Below are positions 44,275-52,500 of a stretch of 64,000 nt of DNA, in pieces (within the stretch, counting starts at the first letter, position 1; every line of letters begins with the position of its first letter). Both the position numbers and the translations under genes were made by a program. Under the pieces are notes generated by a model. The model was not told where the DNA came from. It saw nothing but the letters and a program-made list of their open reading frames with translations, and made no database searches. The stretch comes from AC-32 sp963763475. Lineage in GTDB: Bacteria; Actinomycetota; Thermoleophilia; Gaiellales; Gaiellaceae. The stretch lies in contig CAVXOR010000002.1 in assembly GCA_963763475.1 (NCBI GenBank), positions 310,001 to 374,000 on the forward strand. The letters run 5' to 3'.

Positions 44275-44450
44275 GTGCGTCGAGCCCGCACCTCGCAACG
44301 CTGCTCGTGACGGTAGGGATCGGCCTCGTGATGTGCCGCATGGGCCTCCGTGAGCGGCGGCTGCTGGCCAGGCGCGACCGGGGCCGGTGCGCGTCGTGCG
44401 GCCGCCGGCTCGGCACTCGCCGCCACTGCTCCAACTGCGGTAGCTCCTAG
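44271..44450 (+). CDS. small membrane zinc-ribbon protein
   Basis: A 59-residue protein. It starts ATG at 44271, overlapping the preceding stop as ATGA. An N-terminal hydrophobic helix (LATLLVTVGIGLVM) is followed by a basic stretch and two CxxC knuckles (RCASCGRRLG and HCSNCGSS), a likely zinc ribbon. Function unknown; probably co-translated with the membrane protein. The stop overlaps the convergent PAS-LuxR gene by 4 bp. Confidence 0.75.
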   Translation: MSASSPHLATLLVTVGIGLVMCRMGLRERRLLARRDRGRCASCGRRLGTRRHCSNCGSS

Positions 44451-45016
44451 ATCGCGGGCGCGCCGTGGCGGGCGACGGCGACGGCCTCGATCCGCGAGTG
44501 GACGTCGAGCGCCCTGAACAGGTGGCGGATGTGGTTGCGGACCGTCTCGGGGCTGAGGTGCAACTCGCCCGAGATCTGCTGGGTCGAGTGCCCGCGCTCG
44601 AGCAGCCGCAGCACTTCGGCCTGACGAGGTGTGAGGCTCGGGTGCGGCGGGCGATCCGGCTCGGCGTCGACGTGCACGACCTGGCCGAAGACGCCGACGA
44701 TCTGGCCGCCCGCGTAGAGCGGGACGGCGCTGACCTCGACGTTGACCCTGTCGCCGTCGTTCTGGAGCAGCACCACCTCCTCGTCGGTCGCCTCGACGTT
44801 GCCGACGATCTTTTGCGCGAAGGATTCGCGGGCGCGCCTCGTCTCCTCAGGTGCGACCACGGAGGTGAATTGCCGGCCGGTGACGTCGCCGACAACGCGT
44901 TGCCCCGCCGGGTTGACCCAACGGATGATCCCGTGGGTGTCGATCACGTAGGCGGGGACGTTGATCTGCTCGAGCGCGCGCTCGACGTCAGCGTCCATTG
45001 CCCGAAGCCGGGACAC
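44447..45016 (-). CDS. PAS-LuxR transcriptional regulator, candidate regulon activator
   Basis: A 189-residue regulator. The PAS domain (residues about 10-115) reads INVPAYVIDTHGIIRWVNPAGQRVVGDVTGRQFTSVVAPEE through VVHVDAEP. The C-terminal LuxR helix-turn-helix is LTPRQAEVLRLLERGHSTQQISGELHLSPETVRNHIRHLFRALDVHSRIEAVAVA. There is no receiver domain, so the PAS domain is the likely signal input (redox, oxygen or small ligand). The GTG at 45016 lies exactly 34 nt from a perfect palindrome at 45051-45067, with GACACT as -10, implying a leaderless mRNA and autoregulation. ATG 44998 is an alternative start. Confidence 0.85.
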   Translation of the reverse strand: MSRLRAMDADVERALEQINVPAYVIDTHGIIRWVNPAGQRVVGDVTGRQFTSVVAPEETRRARESFAQKIVGNVEATDEEVVLLQNDGDRVNVEVSAVPLYAGGQIVGVFGQVVHVDAEPDRPPHPSLTPRQAEVLRLLERGHSTQQISGELHLSPETVRNHIRHLFRALDVHSRIEAVAVARHGAPAI

Positions 45017-45050
45017 GCACCGAGTGTCACAGCCGGGTTCGTCGGGGACA

Positions 45051-45067
45051 TCGTCCAAAGAGGACGA
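45051..45067 (-). promoter_or_regulatory. TCRYCC-N5-GGRYGA palindrome of the PAS-LuxR gene
   Basis: TCGTCC-AAAGA-GGACGA, perfectly symmetric halves. On the minus strand GACACT begins 22 nt and the GTG start 34 nt beyond it. Confidence 0.82.
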
Positions 45068-45086
45068 CTCGACCCGGACTCGCCGT

Positions 45087-45440
45087 TTACGACGGAGACT
45101 GAACCAGGATGACGATGACCGTGCCGAGTCCGAGCAGCACGCCGATCGCGGCGAAGAAAAGGCTGGCGCGAGCATCGAGTGGTGCGTACCCGCCTCGGTC
45201 GAGCGCCTCCTCGACACGCTTCTGGCGAATGTAAGCGTAGGCGACCATCAGCACGCCGACGAGCCCGAACGCGATCCCGATGGCCTCGTACGGCCAGGCT
45301 GCTCCGCTCGACAGCTCAGGTACAAGCTTGCCCGCGGCGAGGCTGACCGCGAACGTCGTCAGGCCCGTGCGCCACCAAGCGAGGTAAGTCCGCTCGTTGG
45401 CGAGCCGCGTGCGCCTGAGGGCGTCGTCCCCGGTGTCCAC
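45087..45440 (-). CDS. DUF202 (YidH-like) membrane protein
   Basis: A 117-residue protein with three membrane helices and the DUF202 start RRTRLANERTYLAWWRTGLTTFAVSLAAGKL. Helices: TGLTTFAVSLAAG, IGIAFGLVGVLMVAYAYI and LFFAAIGVLLGLGTVIVIL. GTG at 45440. The palindrome at 45489 lies upstream, but in this direction there is no matching T at the end of the -10, so its control is uncertain. Function unknown. Confidence 0.8.
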   Translation of the reverse strand: MDTGDDALRRTRLANERTYLAWWRTGLTTFAVSLAAGKLVPELSSGAAWPYEAIGIAFGLVGVLMVAYAYIRQKRVEEALDRGGYAPLDARASLFFAAIGVLLGLGTVIVILVQSPS

Positions 45441-45488
45441 AACCGCCGCTTCGGCGCAGCGCCGTTGTTCCCTGCCGCCTCATCGCTC

Positions 45489-45505
45489 TCACCCGCACCG
45501 GGTGA
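45489..45505 (+). promoter_or_regulatory. TCRYCC-N5-GGRYGA palindrome, cydAB promoter
   Basis: TCACCC-GCACC-GGGTGA, perfectly symmetric. CAACCT begins 22 nt downstream; ATG 45545 follows the predicted transcription start by 5 nt. Confidence 0.82.
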
Positions 45506-45544
45506 TGAAGGCACGTGGCGCTCACGTCAACCTCCGCACTGGCG

Positions 45545-46924
45545 ATGCTGACCCTCGCCTCCAATCTCGGAGCTGCGCGCAGCCAAATGGCGTTCACGCT
45601 CGGCTTCCACATCATCCTGGCGTCGCTCGGCGTGGCGCTGCCGGCGCTGATGCTGATTGCGAACTACCGTGGGCTTCGGCGCGACGACGCGGACGCGCTG
45701 ACGCTCGCACGGCGCTGGTCGAAAGCGGTCGCGGTGACATTCGCCGTGGGAGCCGTGACCGGGACGGTGCTCTCCTTCGAGTTCGGGCTCCTCTGGCCCG
45801 CGTTCACCGGACGCTTCGGCCAGGTCTTCGGCGTCCTGTTCGCGATCGAGGGCGTCTTCTTCTTCCTCGAGGCGATCTTCATCGCGATCTACATCTTCGG
45901 CTGGCGCTACCTGTCGCCGTGGGCGCATTTCTGGTCCGGCGTGCCGGTCGTGATCGCCGGCCTGGGGGGCGCCTTCGCGGTGGTCGCGGTCAACTCGTGG
46001 ATGAACCAACCGCAGGGCTTCTCGCCGGCGAGCGGCAAGGTGACCTCGGTCGAGCCGTGGAAGGTGATCTTCAACCCGGCCGTGCCCTACGAGGTCCCGC
46101 ACATGATTCTCGCGGCGTACCTCGTCACCGGTTTCATCGTCGCGTCGATCTACGCGGTCGGGCTGCTGCGCGGCCGGCGCGACCGCATCCACCGGCTCGG
46201 GCTTCTGATCCCGCTGACGGTCGCCTGCATCGCGACGCCGATCCAGTTCGCGGTCGGCGACACCGCCGCGCGCGCGATCGCCAAGGATCAACCGGTGAAG
46301 TTCGCGGCGATGGAATGCGTGCAGCAGACCTCGACCGACGTCACGGAGTACATCTACGGCCGCTGCACGTCCGAAGGGGTGAAGGGAGGGATCGGCATTC
46401 CCGGTTTCGACTCGTTCCTGGTCGGCTGGAGCACGAGCACGCAGGTCACTGGGCTCGACTCGGTGGCGCCCGACGACCGGCCGCCCGCCAACACGATGCT
46501 GCACTGGGCCTTCGACACCATGGTCGGCATCTGCACGGCGTTGATCGCGCTCGGGGCGTGGTTTGCGCTCGTCTGGTGGCGCAAGCGTGACGTCTCGGAG
46601 GCGAAGTGGTTCCTGCGTGCCTGCGCGCTCTCGGGCGCAGCGGCGGTCGTCGCGCTCGAGTGCGGCTGGATCGTCACGGAGGTGGGCCGCCAGCCGTGGA
46701 TCGTCTACCGCGTCATGCGCACGTCCGATGCCGTCACCAAGGCCGACGGCATCTGGATCACGTTCTCGCTCGTGCTCGCGATCTACCTCGCGCTCGGCGC
46801 GGCCCTGATCATCACCTTGCGGGCGATGTCGCGGCGCTGGCGCAGCGAGGACGACCGGGAGGAAGAGGTGCCGTACGGGCCCGACACGGGCGCTCCTCCG
46901 GTGCCCGCAAGGGGCTCTCGGTGA
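45545..46924 (+). CDS. cydA: cytochrome bd ubiquinol oxidase subunit I
   Basis: A 459-residue membrane subunit of the high-affinity terminal oxidase. Features: RSQMAFTLGFHIILASLGVALPALM with the heme-ligand His, AVNSWMNQPQGF, and the family signature EVGRQPWIVYRVMRTSDAVT. The Q loop is of the short actinobacterial type. A frame is open to GTG 45515, but that codon lies upstream of the predicted -10, so ATG 45545 is preferred. The stop overlaps cydB by 4 bp. No cydX or cydDC is visible nearby. Confidence 0.93.
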   Translation: MLTLASNLGAARSQMAFTLGFHIILASLGVALPALMLIANYRGLRRDDADALTLARRWSKAVAVTFAVGAVTGTVLSFEFGLLWPAFTGRFGQVFGVLFAIEGVFFFLEAIFIAIYIFGWRYLSPWAHFWSGVPVVIAGLGGAFAVVAVNSWMNQPQGFSPASGKVTSVEPWKVIFNPAVPYEVPHMILAAYLVTGFIVASIYAVGLLRGRRDRIHRLGLLIPLTVACIATPIQFAVGDTAARAIAKDQPVKFAAMECVQQTSTDVTEYIYGRCTSEGVKGGIGIPGFDSFLVGWSTSTQVTGLDSVAPDDRPPANTMLHWAFDTMVGICTALIALGAWFALVWWRKRDVSEAKWFLRACALSGAAAVVALECGWIVTEVGRQPWIVYRVMRTSDAVTKADGIWITFSLVLAIYLALGAALIITLRAMSRRWRSEDDREEEVPYGPDTGAPPVPARGSR

Positions 46925-47958
46925 CGGCCGCGAACGCCGTGGCCGTCGTGCTCGTCGTCGGCGTGACGATGTACGCGGTCTTCGGCGGTGCCGACTTCGG
47001 CGCCGGGTTGTGGAGCCTGCTCGCAGGCGGAGGGGACCGTGGCCGGCGACCTCGTGCGCTGATCGACTGGGCGATCGGGCCCGTCTGGGAGGCGAACCAC
47101 GTCTGGCTGATCTTCGTGCTGGTCGTCCTCTGGACGGGCTTCCCCTCGGCCTTCGGGTCCATCTTCTCGACGCTCTTCATCCCGCTCAGCCTCGCGGCGT
47201 TCGGGATCGTCCTGCGCGGATCGAGCTTCGCCTTCCAGCACACCGCGCGTCGCGCACGTGGGCGAGCTCTGGCCACGACCGTCTTCGGCGCATCGTCGGT
47301 GCTGACGCCGTTCTTCCTCGGGACGGTGGTCGGCGCGGTCGCCGGCGGCCGCGTGCCGGTGGGCAATGCGGCCGGCGACGCGGTGACCAGCTGGCTGAAC
47401 CTGCTCTCGTTCGTGACCGGCGCGCTCTTCGTGGCGACCGGCGCGTACCTCTCGAGCGTGTTCCTCGTGAGCGACGCGCGCCGAGCGCGGACTCCCGACC
47501 TCGAGCGCTACTTCAGCAACCGTGCGCTCGTCGCCGCGGTCGTCACCGGAGCGCTTGCTGCTGCCGGCCTGGTCGTCCTGCACCGGGATGCCCGCTCCGT
47601 TTTCGATGGCCTTACGAGCGACGGGCTAGCGCTCGTGATCGTCTCCCTCGTGTGCGGGGTGGCAGTGCTCGTGCTGCTGCGGCGTGGCGCGCAGCGCGGA
47701 GCTCGCGTCTTGGCGGCGGGCGCCGTCGTGTCGGTGATCTGGGGCTGGGCCGTCGCGCAGCATCCGAACATCTTGCCGCCGAGCCTGACCGTCTCCGGGG
47801 CGGCAGCTCCTCACGCGACGTTGATCGCCGTGCTGATCGTCTTCGGCGCCGCCGTCCTGCTCGTCTTGCCGTCGATCGGGCTGCTCTTCACGCTCGTGCA
47901 GCGCAACCTCGTGGAGGAGACGACGCAGCCCGCACCCCCGGCGGGACCAGCGCGTTAG
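46921..47958 (+). CDS. cydB: cytochrome bd ubiquinol oxidase subunit II
   Basis: A 345-residue membrane subunit with about eight to nine helices. Signature regions: MYAVFGGADFGAGLW near the N-terminus, IGPVWEANHVWLIFVLVVLWTGFP and LRGSSFAFQH. The GTG start overlaps cydA (GTGA), so both are made from one mRNA driven by the palindrome promoter at 45489. The stop overlaps the convergent DUF4239 gene by 4 bp. Confidence 0.92.
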   Translation: MTAANAVAVVLVVGVTMYAVFGGADFGAGLWSLLAGGGDRGRRPRALIDWAIGPVWEANHVWLIFVLVVLWTGFPSAFGSIFSTLFIPLSLAAFGIVLRGSSFAFQHTARRARGRALATTVFGASSVLTPFFLGTVVGAVAGGRVPVGNAAGDAVTSWLNLLSFVTGALFVATGAYLSSVFLVSDARRARTPDLERYFSNRALVAAVVTGALAAAGLVVLHRDARSVFDGLTSDGLALVIVSLVCGVAVLVLLRRGAQRGARVLAAGAVVSVIWGWAVAQHPNILPPSLTVSGAAAPHATLIAVLIVFGAAVLLVLPSIGLLFTLVQRNLVEETTQPAPPAGPAR

Positions 47959-48779
47959 CGCGCGGTTCCCTCCGTGTCGCACGGGATCCTCAGACGTTCG
48001 GAGGCGATCCCTGTGTCGTGAGTCAGACGGGCAACGGTGCGCTCCATCGCGAATGGCCGCAGCCCGCCCGCGCCGTGGTGGTACGGGTTGTCGAGGAACC
48101 AGAGGAGGAGCAGCGTCGAGGTGATCACGACCGCGACGCTGCCCATCATCGTCGCCTGCACGATCGCCCGCTCGCCGCTGTCGGCGAAGAAGAGCATGAA
48201 GATGCCGATGATCAGCGCGGTCAGGAACAGCACGATCCAGAGCGGCGTGGGGATCACGCCCTCGGCGCCGTGGGTCCGGTCGGCTCGGGCGCTCTCGCGG
48301 TCGGTGCGCTGGTCGAGCCATTTCCCGTACGCGGCCTGCTCCGTGGCCGAACGCGGCTCGACCGTCCTCAGCGTCCGGAACATGGTGACGCCCCAGGGGT
48401 TGTACGCATCGGTAAGCGTGCCCGACTCCATTTGCGGCCACTCTCGGTGCACGACGTTGCGCGCGTAGCAGACGAGCTGGCCCGAGAAGCGCTCGCGCAC
48501 CGCGGCCGGCATGAGCTGGGCGGTCTCGAACTGCTCTAGCACGATCTGCGCCTCGTTCTCGGCGCCGCTGCGCGAGGTGTCGTAGCTCTCGAAGGCGAGG
48601 AAGACGACGAAGCCGAGCAGCACGGCGAATCCGGTCGCCAGGACTCCGAACACTCCGGCCGCGCGGTCCCCGTCCTCGAAGTAGCTGCCCGCGGGAGCCC
48701 GGCGGCGGACGAGCAGCATGGCACTGACGGCCACGACGGCCACGGTGACGACGATCAGCGCCGCCCAGGCGAAGTTCAT
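47955..48779 (-). CDS. DUF4239-like membrane protein, second of a pair
   Basis: A 274-residue protein with two N-terminal helices (WAALIVVTVAVVAVSAMLLV and GVFGVLATGFAVLLGFVVFLAFESYDTSRSGAENEA), an extracytoplasmic helical domain, and two C-terminal helices (PLWIVLFLTALIIGIFMLFF and AVVITSTLLLLWFLDNPY). This is the DUF4239 layout, related to bestrophin-like channels. The start overlaps the stop of its upstream partner by 4 bp. Confidence 0.78.
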   Translation of the reverse strand: MNFAWAALIVVTVAVVAVSAMLLVRRRAPAGSYFEDGDRAAGVFGVLATGFAVLLGFVVFLAFESYDTSRSGAENEAQIVLEQFETAQLMPAAVRERFSGQLVCYARNVVHREWPQMESGTLTDAYNPWGVTMFRTLRTVEPRSATEQAAYGKWLDQRTDRESARADRTHGAEGVIPTPLWIVLFLTALIIGIFMLFFADSGERAIVQATMMGSVAVVITSTLLLLWFLDNPYHHGAGGLRPFAMERTVARLTHDTGIASERLRIPCDTEGTAR

Positions 48780-49570
48780 CCGGCCGGCCCGTGCGCTGCC
48801 GGGGGCAGCTCCATCGAGTCGCGCAGCGAGAGGAGAGGCGTATCGGGCACGTCGATCAACCCGCGCGTCGGACGGTCGAGGTCGAAGATCACCAGCAGCA
48901 GCAGGGTCACGAGCGCGCCGGCGAGGACGACGGTGGTGGCGCCCCGGCCGTGCATTGCCGTGTACAGCGCGAGCAGGCCAAAGGCGAAGGCGGCTCCGAA
49001 CACCTCCAGCACCAGCACCGCGGTCGGGATCCGGTTGTTCAGCGCTCCGACGCGAACCGTTTGCTGGTCGATCATCTCGTTCAGCGTCTCGACGTAGAGC
49101 CGCGGCGCGCTGTCCCGCGGCGCGCGGTCGAGCGCGTCACCGGCCAGGCCCCACAACTGCCGTTGGAGGAGGTCTTCGCGGGCGACAGCGCGGTCGAACC
49201 TGGCGCTGGTCGGCACCGCGAGCGAGAGGGCGATGCTCGCGTCCGTGTATTGCCTGAGCAGCAGTAGCGAGCGGGTCCGCATCGGTTCGGCCAGGGTCTG
49301 CGCGCGCAGGTAGGTCGTCCCAATCGTGTTGGCGTCGTCGATGACGGCCGCTCGCCGCGCGTCATAGCGTCCGATGGCCAGGGTCAGACCGAAGGCGAGA
49401 ATCAGCCCGACCAGCGCGAAGAACGCGCCTTGCACGATCCCGACGGGTTCCCGCAGCGTCTCCGCCTGCCGGCGGAGATATCGGCCGGCGAGGTAACCGA
49501 CGGCCACGAAGCCGAGCACGAGCCCGGCAATGATCAACCACAGCTCCCAGGTGCTCAGCCGGAAGAACAC
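48776..49570 (-). CDS. DUF4239-like membrane protein, first of a pair
   Basis: A 264-residue protein with the same layout as its neighbour: N-terminal helices (ELWLIIAGLVLGFVAVGYLAGRYL; GAFFALVGLILAFGLTLAIGRYDARRAAVIDDANTIGT), a helical domain, then two helices before a final DRPTRGLIDVP segment. The two proteins probably form a heteromeric complex (inference from the coupled genes). GTG 49570 is exactly 34 nt from the palindrome, with no ribosome-binding site, so the mRNA is predicted leaderless. Confidence 0.78.
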   Translation of the reverse strand: MFFRLSTWELWLIIAGLVLGFVAVGYLAGRYLRRQAETLREPVGIVQGAFFALVGLILAFGLTLAIGRYDARRAAVIDDANTIGTTYLRAQTLAEPMRTRSLLLLRQYTDASIALSLAVPTSARFDRAVAREDLLQRQLWGLAGDALDRAPRDSAPRLYVETLNEMIDQQTVRVGALNNRIPTAVLVLEVFGAAFAFGLLALYTAMHGRGATTVVLAGALVTLLLLVIFDLDRPTRGLIDVPDTPLLSLRDSMELPPAAHGPAG

Positions 49571-49604
49571 CGGCCCAGAATCTCAGAGCACCGAGCCGCC
49601 GGGA

Positions 49605-49621
49605 TCATTCGATTCGGGTGA
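49605..49621. promoter_or_regulatory. TCRYCC-N5-GGRYGA palindrome, divergent promoter
   Basis: TCATTC-GATTC-GGGTGA. Minus: GATTCT 22 nt away (DUF4239 pair). Plus: GAGCCT 22 nt away (glutamate decarboxylase, leader about 20 nt). Confidence 0.8.
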
Positions 49622-49675
49622 CGCCGGGCCTCGAATCGTCGGCGAGCCTGCTGACTACGCCGACGAAAGGACGGG

Positions 49676-51067
49676 ATGAGCCTCACGCACCCACGGACAA
49701 ACAACGGCCACCAGGAGGAGCTCGCGGTGCAACCGCTGTTCGGGCTCGAGGGGACGACGATCCCTCGGGACGCCATCCCCGAGGGCGAGCTCGCACCCGA
49801 CGTCGCGTACCAGATCATCCACGACGAGCTGATGCTCGACGGCAACGCCCGGCTCAACGTCGCGACCTTCGTGACGACCTGGATGGAGCCTCAGGCCCAG
49901 CAGCTGATGACGGAGTGCTTCGACAAGAACATGATCGACAAGGACGAGTACCCGCAGACCGCGGAGATCGAGGCGCGCTGCGTGAAGATGCTCAGCCGGC
50001 TGTGGCACGCTCCGGAGGCCGACGAGGCCACCGGGTGCTCGACCACCGGCTCGAGCGAGGCCGCGATGCTCGGCGGGCTGGCCTTGAAGCGCCGCTGGAT
50101 GCAGCGGCGGCGGGCCGAGGCCAAGCCGGTCGAGCGGCCGAACCTCGTGATGGGCATCAACGTCCAGGTCTGCTGGGAGAAGTTCGCCAACTACTGGGAC
50201 GTCGAGATGCGCCTTGTCCCGATGGAGGGTGACCGCTTCCACATGTCGGCGGAGGAAGCGGTGAAGCTCTGCGACGAGAACACGATCGGCGTCGTCGCCA
50301 TCCTCGGCTCGACCTTCGACGGCTCCTACGAGCCGGTGGAGGAGATCTGCCAGGCACTCGACGCGTTCGAGGCCGACACGGGGCTGGACATCCCGGTCCA
50401 CGTCGACGGTGCATCCGGGGCATTCGTCGCGCCGTTCGTCGACGAGGATCTGACCTGGGACTTCGAGCTGCCGCGCGTCGCTTCGATCAACGCGTCCGGC
50501 CACAAGTACGGCCTCGTGTACCCGGGCGTCGGCTGGGTTGTATGGCGCGACAGCGCTGCGCTGCCCGAGGATCTGATCTTCTGGGTCAACTACCTCGGCG
50601 ACAACATGCCCACCTTCGCGCTCAACTTCTCGCGGCCGGGCGCGCAGGTCATCGCCCAGTACTACAACTTCCTCCGGCTTGGCTTCGAGGGCTACCGCAA
50701 CGTTCAGGGCTACGCCCGCGAGGTCGCGACGCAGCTCTCGGGGAAGATCGAGGAGCTTGGCCCCTTCGAGCTGATCACGCGCGGGGACGAGCTGCCGGTG
50801 TTCGCCTTCAAGGTGAAGGACGAGATCGAGAACTTCTCGGTCTTCGACGTCTCGAACGCACTACGCGAGCGCGGCTGGCAGGTCCCGGCGTACACGTTCC
50901 CGAAGAACCGCGAGGATCTCGCGGCACTGCGGGTCGTCGTCCGGCGCGGGTTCACCCACGACATGGCGGACCTGCTCCTCACCGATCTGGAGCGGCAGCT
51001 TCCGCGCCTCGAGGGCCAGCCGGTGCCCGTCCACGACCAGTCGTCGGCCGCGGGGTTCCGCCACTAG
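49676..51067 (+). CDS. gad: glutamate decarboxylase (PLP-dependent)
   Basis: A 463-residue fold-type I PLP enzyme that converts glutamate to GABA and CO2, consuming a proton. Substrate region GCSTTGSSEAAMLGGLALKRRW; His stack VHVDGASGAFVAPF; PLP Lys in NASGHKYGLVYPGVGW. Length matches bacterial GadB-type enzymes. Spaced AAAGGA precedes the ATG. No adjacent GABA antiporter; an acid-resistance role is therefore plausible but not shown. Confidence 0.92.
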   Translation: MSLTHPRTNNGHQEELAVQPLFGLEGTTIPRDAIPEGELAPDVAYQIIHDELMLDGNARLNVATFVTTWMEPQAQQLMTECFDKNMIDKDEYPQTAEIEARCVKMLSRLWHAPEADEATGCSTTGSSEAAMLGGLALKRRWMQRRRAEAKPVERPNLVMGINVQVCWEKFANYWDVEMRLVPMEGDRFHMSAEEAVKLCDENTIGVVAILGSTFDGSYEPVEEICQALDAFEADTGLDIPVHVDGASGAFVAPFVDEDLTWDFELPRVASINASGHKYGLVYPGVGWVVWRDSAALPEDLIFWVNYLGDNMPTFALNFSRPGAQVIAQYYNFLRLGFEGYRNVQGYAREVATQLSGKIEELGPFELITRGDELPVFAFKVKDEIENFSVFDVSNALRERGWQVPAYTFPKNREDLAALRVVVRRGFTHDMADLLLTDLERQLPRLEGQPVPVHDQSSAAGFRH

Positions 51068-51139
51068 CAAGCCGGCCCCCGAACGGAGTGCCTCGACTAG
51101 CCTGTGGGACGCCCAGAGACACCTAGTCGGGAGGTTCAC

Positions 51140-52093
51140 GTGCACAAGCGCTGGAACGTGCTCGTCGTCGCCGTCGGCATCGCGGCTCTGGCTTCTGGTT
51201 CGGCCGCTCTCGCCGACCACGGCGGCGGGAAGCACGGCAAGCCCGGGAAGGGCGCGACTCAGGTCTTCACGCTCGACCCGTCGACCCACGGCAACCCGGA
51301 AGGGGTCGCCACGAGGGGTGGGGGGAAAGTCTTCTTCGTCGGCGCGACCGGCGACGGCACCATTTACCGCGGCACGGTCGGCAACCCGACCGTGACCGAG
51401 TTCATCCCCGGCTCGGCCGGTAAGTCGGCGATCGGCATGAAGATCAGGGGCGACAAGCTCTACGTCGCGGGCGGCATGACCGGGAAGATCTACGTCTACA
51501 GCCTGCGGACGAAGGAGCTCCTGGCCACCTTCGACACCGGCCCGGGAGGGTTCCTGAACGACCTCGTCGTGACCGGGAGAGGCGTGTTCGTGACGGACTC
51601 GTTCCGCCCAGTGCTCTGGCGGTTGACCAACGCGCAGGTCCGCGCCGGCTCGGGAACGCCCCAGGCGATCCCGGTCGCGCCCGAGATCATCTACACGGCC
51701 GGGTTCAACCTGAACGGGATCGTTGCCCGCGGCCACGAGCTGATCGTCGTGCAGTCGAGCACCGGGAAGCTGTTCAGCATCGAGCTCGAGAAGGGCGGAA
51801 CCACTCGTGAGATCCACGAGATCGCGTCGGACCCGGTCCCCGGCGGCGACGGAATGCTGCTCGACCGCGGCCGGCTGATCGTCGTCCAGGGCTCCCCAGC
51901 GGCGCTGCGGTTCCTGAAGCTGAACCACCATGCCTCGAGCGCCAAGCTGGTGGCGACGCAGACCGACCCGACGCTTCGCGGGCCCTCGACGGTCGCCCGT
52001 GCACGGCACCTGTACCTCGTGGTGAACGCTGACTTCGCCACGAGCACGACTCCGTTCACCGTCTCGGGCCTGCCCCGCGGCGGAAAGCACTAG
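51140..52093 (+). CDS. secreted SMP-30/beta-propeller-like protein
   Basis: A 317-residue exported protein. Signal peptide: MHKRWNVLVVAVGIAALASGSAALA. It is followed by repeated beta-sheet units such as GKVFFVGATGDGTIYRGTV, GDKLYVAGGMTGKIYVYSL and GRGVFVTDSFRPVLWRL, consistent with a six-bladed SMP-30/gluconolactonase-like propeller. GTG 51140 is preceded by GGGAGG. Substrate unknown. It is the last gene before the tRNA-flanked islands. Confidence 0.8.
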   Translation: MHKRWNVLVVAVGIAALASGSAALADHGGGKHGKPGKGATQVFTLDPSTHGNPEGVATRGGGKVFFVGATGDGTIYRGTVGNPTVTEFIPGSAGKSAIGMKIRGDKLYVAGGMTGKIYVYSLRTKELLATFDTGPGGFLNDLVVTGRGVFVTDSFRPVLWRLTNAQVRAGSGTPQAIPVAPEIIYTAGFNLNGIVARGHELIVVQSSTGKLFSIELEKGGTTREIHEIASDPVPGGDGMLLDRGRLIVVQGSPAALRFLKLNHHASSAKLVATQTDPTLRGPSTVARARHLYLVVNADFATSTTPFTVSGLPRGGKH

Positions 52094-52101
52094 CGGACGG
52101 C

Positions 52102-52130
52102 AGCGCGGCCGGCGCCCCGCCGGCCGCGCT
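52102..52130. terminator. terminator hairpin after the propeller gene
   Basis: A 12-bp perfect GC stem (arms 52102-52113 and 52119-52130) with a 5-nt loop lies 8 nt beyond the stop codon. Confidence 0.75.
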
Positions 52131-52202
52131 CCTCTAGGCGCCTGGATTGACCGAGCAATCCTCGGCGCCCGTGCGAGTTATCGCACCCTCCAATGTGTCG
52201 AG

Positions 52203-52247
52203 TGGGCCGGGTAGGGATCGAACCTACGACCTTGGGCTTAAAAGTCC
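52203..52247 (-). other. displaced 3' half of tRNA-Lys (attachment-site remnant)
   Basis: On the minus strand this 45-nt block matches the intact tRNA-Lys (55416-55488) from the anticodon loop (CTTTTAA) to the discriminator A, with three differences. Two of these are compensating changes in the T-stem, so the arm still pairs. No 5' half is present. Its orientation and position, downstream of the intact gene, fit an integration site left by a tyrosine-recombinase element. Positions 52248-52500 beyond it hold no recognisable gene. Confidence 0.75.
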
Positions 52248-52500
52248 GGCCGGAACGACGGCGGCATGATGTCGTGAACGGAAACATGCTGCAATCGCGA
52301 CGAGACCCGAGCCGCCCAACCCTCACTCTCCCTTCCCTGATCGGTCGCGAAGCGGGGTGCCGGCGTGGGGCCAACGTTCGCTTCATCGGTGACTATGGGC
52401 GCGAAATTGCCGGGCCTCCTCATGCCGGTGGTATGAAGTTGCGCGAGCGTGCGCGCGACGAATCAGCGGTGGGAGTTTGTGGGCCGAGGCTTAGCTGCCA

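Noticed and set aside
45440..45505. The cydA palindrome also driving the DUF202 gene on the minus strand
   Set aside because: In that direction the hexamer at +22 is AACGGC, lacking the final T, so the claim is not supported.
52203..52247. A functional second tRNA-Lys
   Set aside because: Only the 3' half from the anticodon loop is present; no D-arm or 5' acceptor strand.
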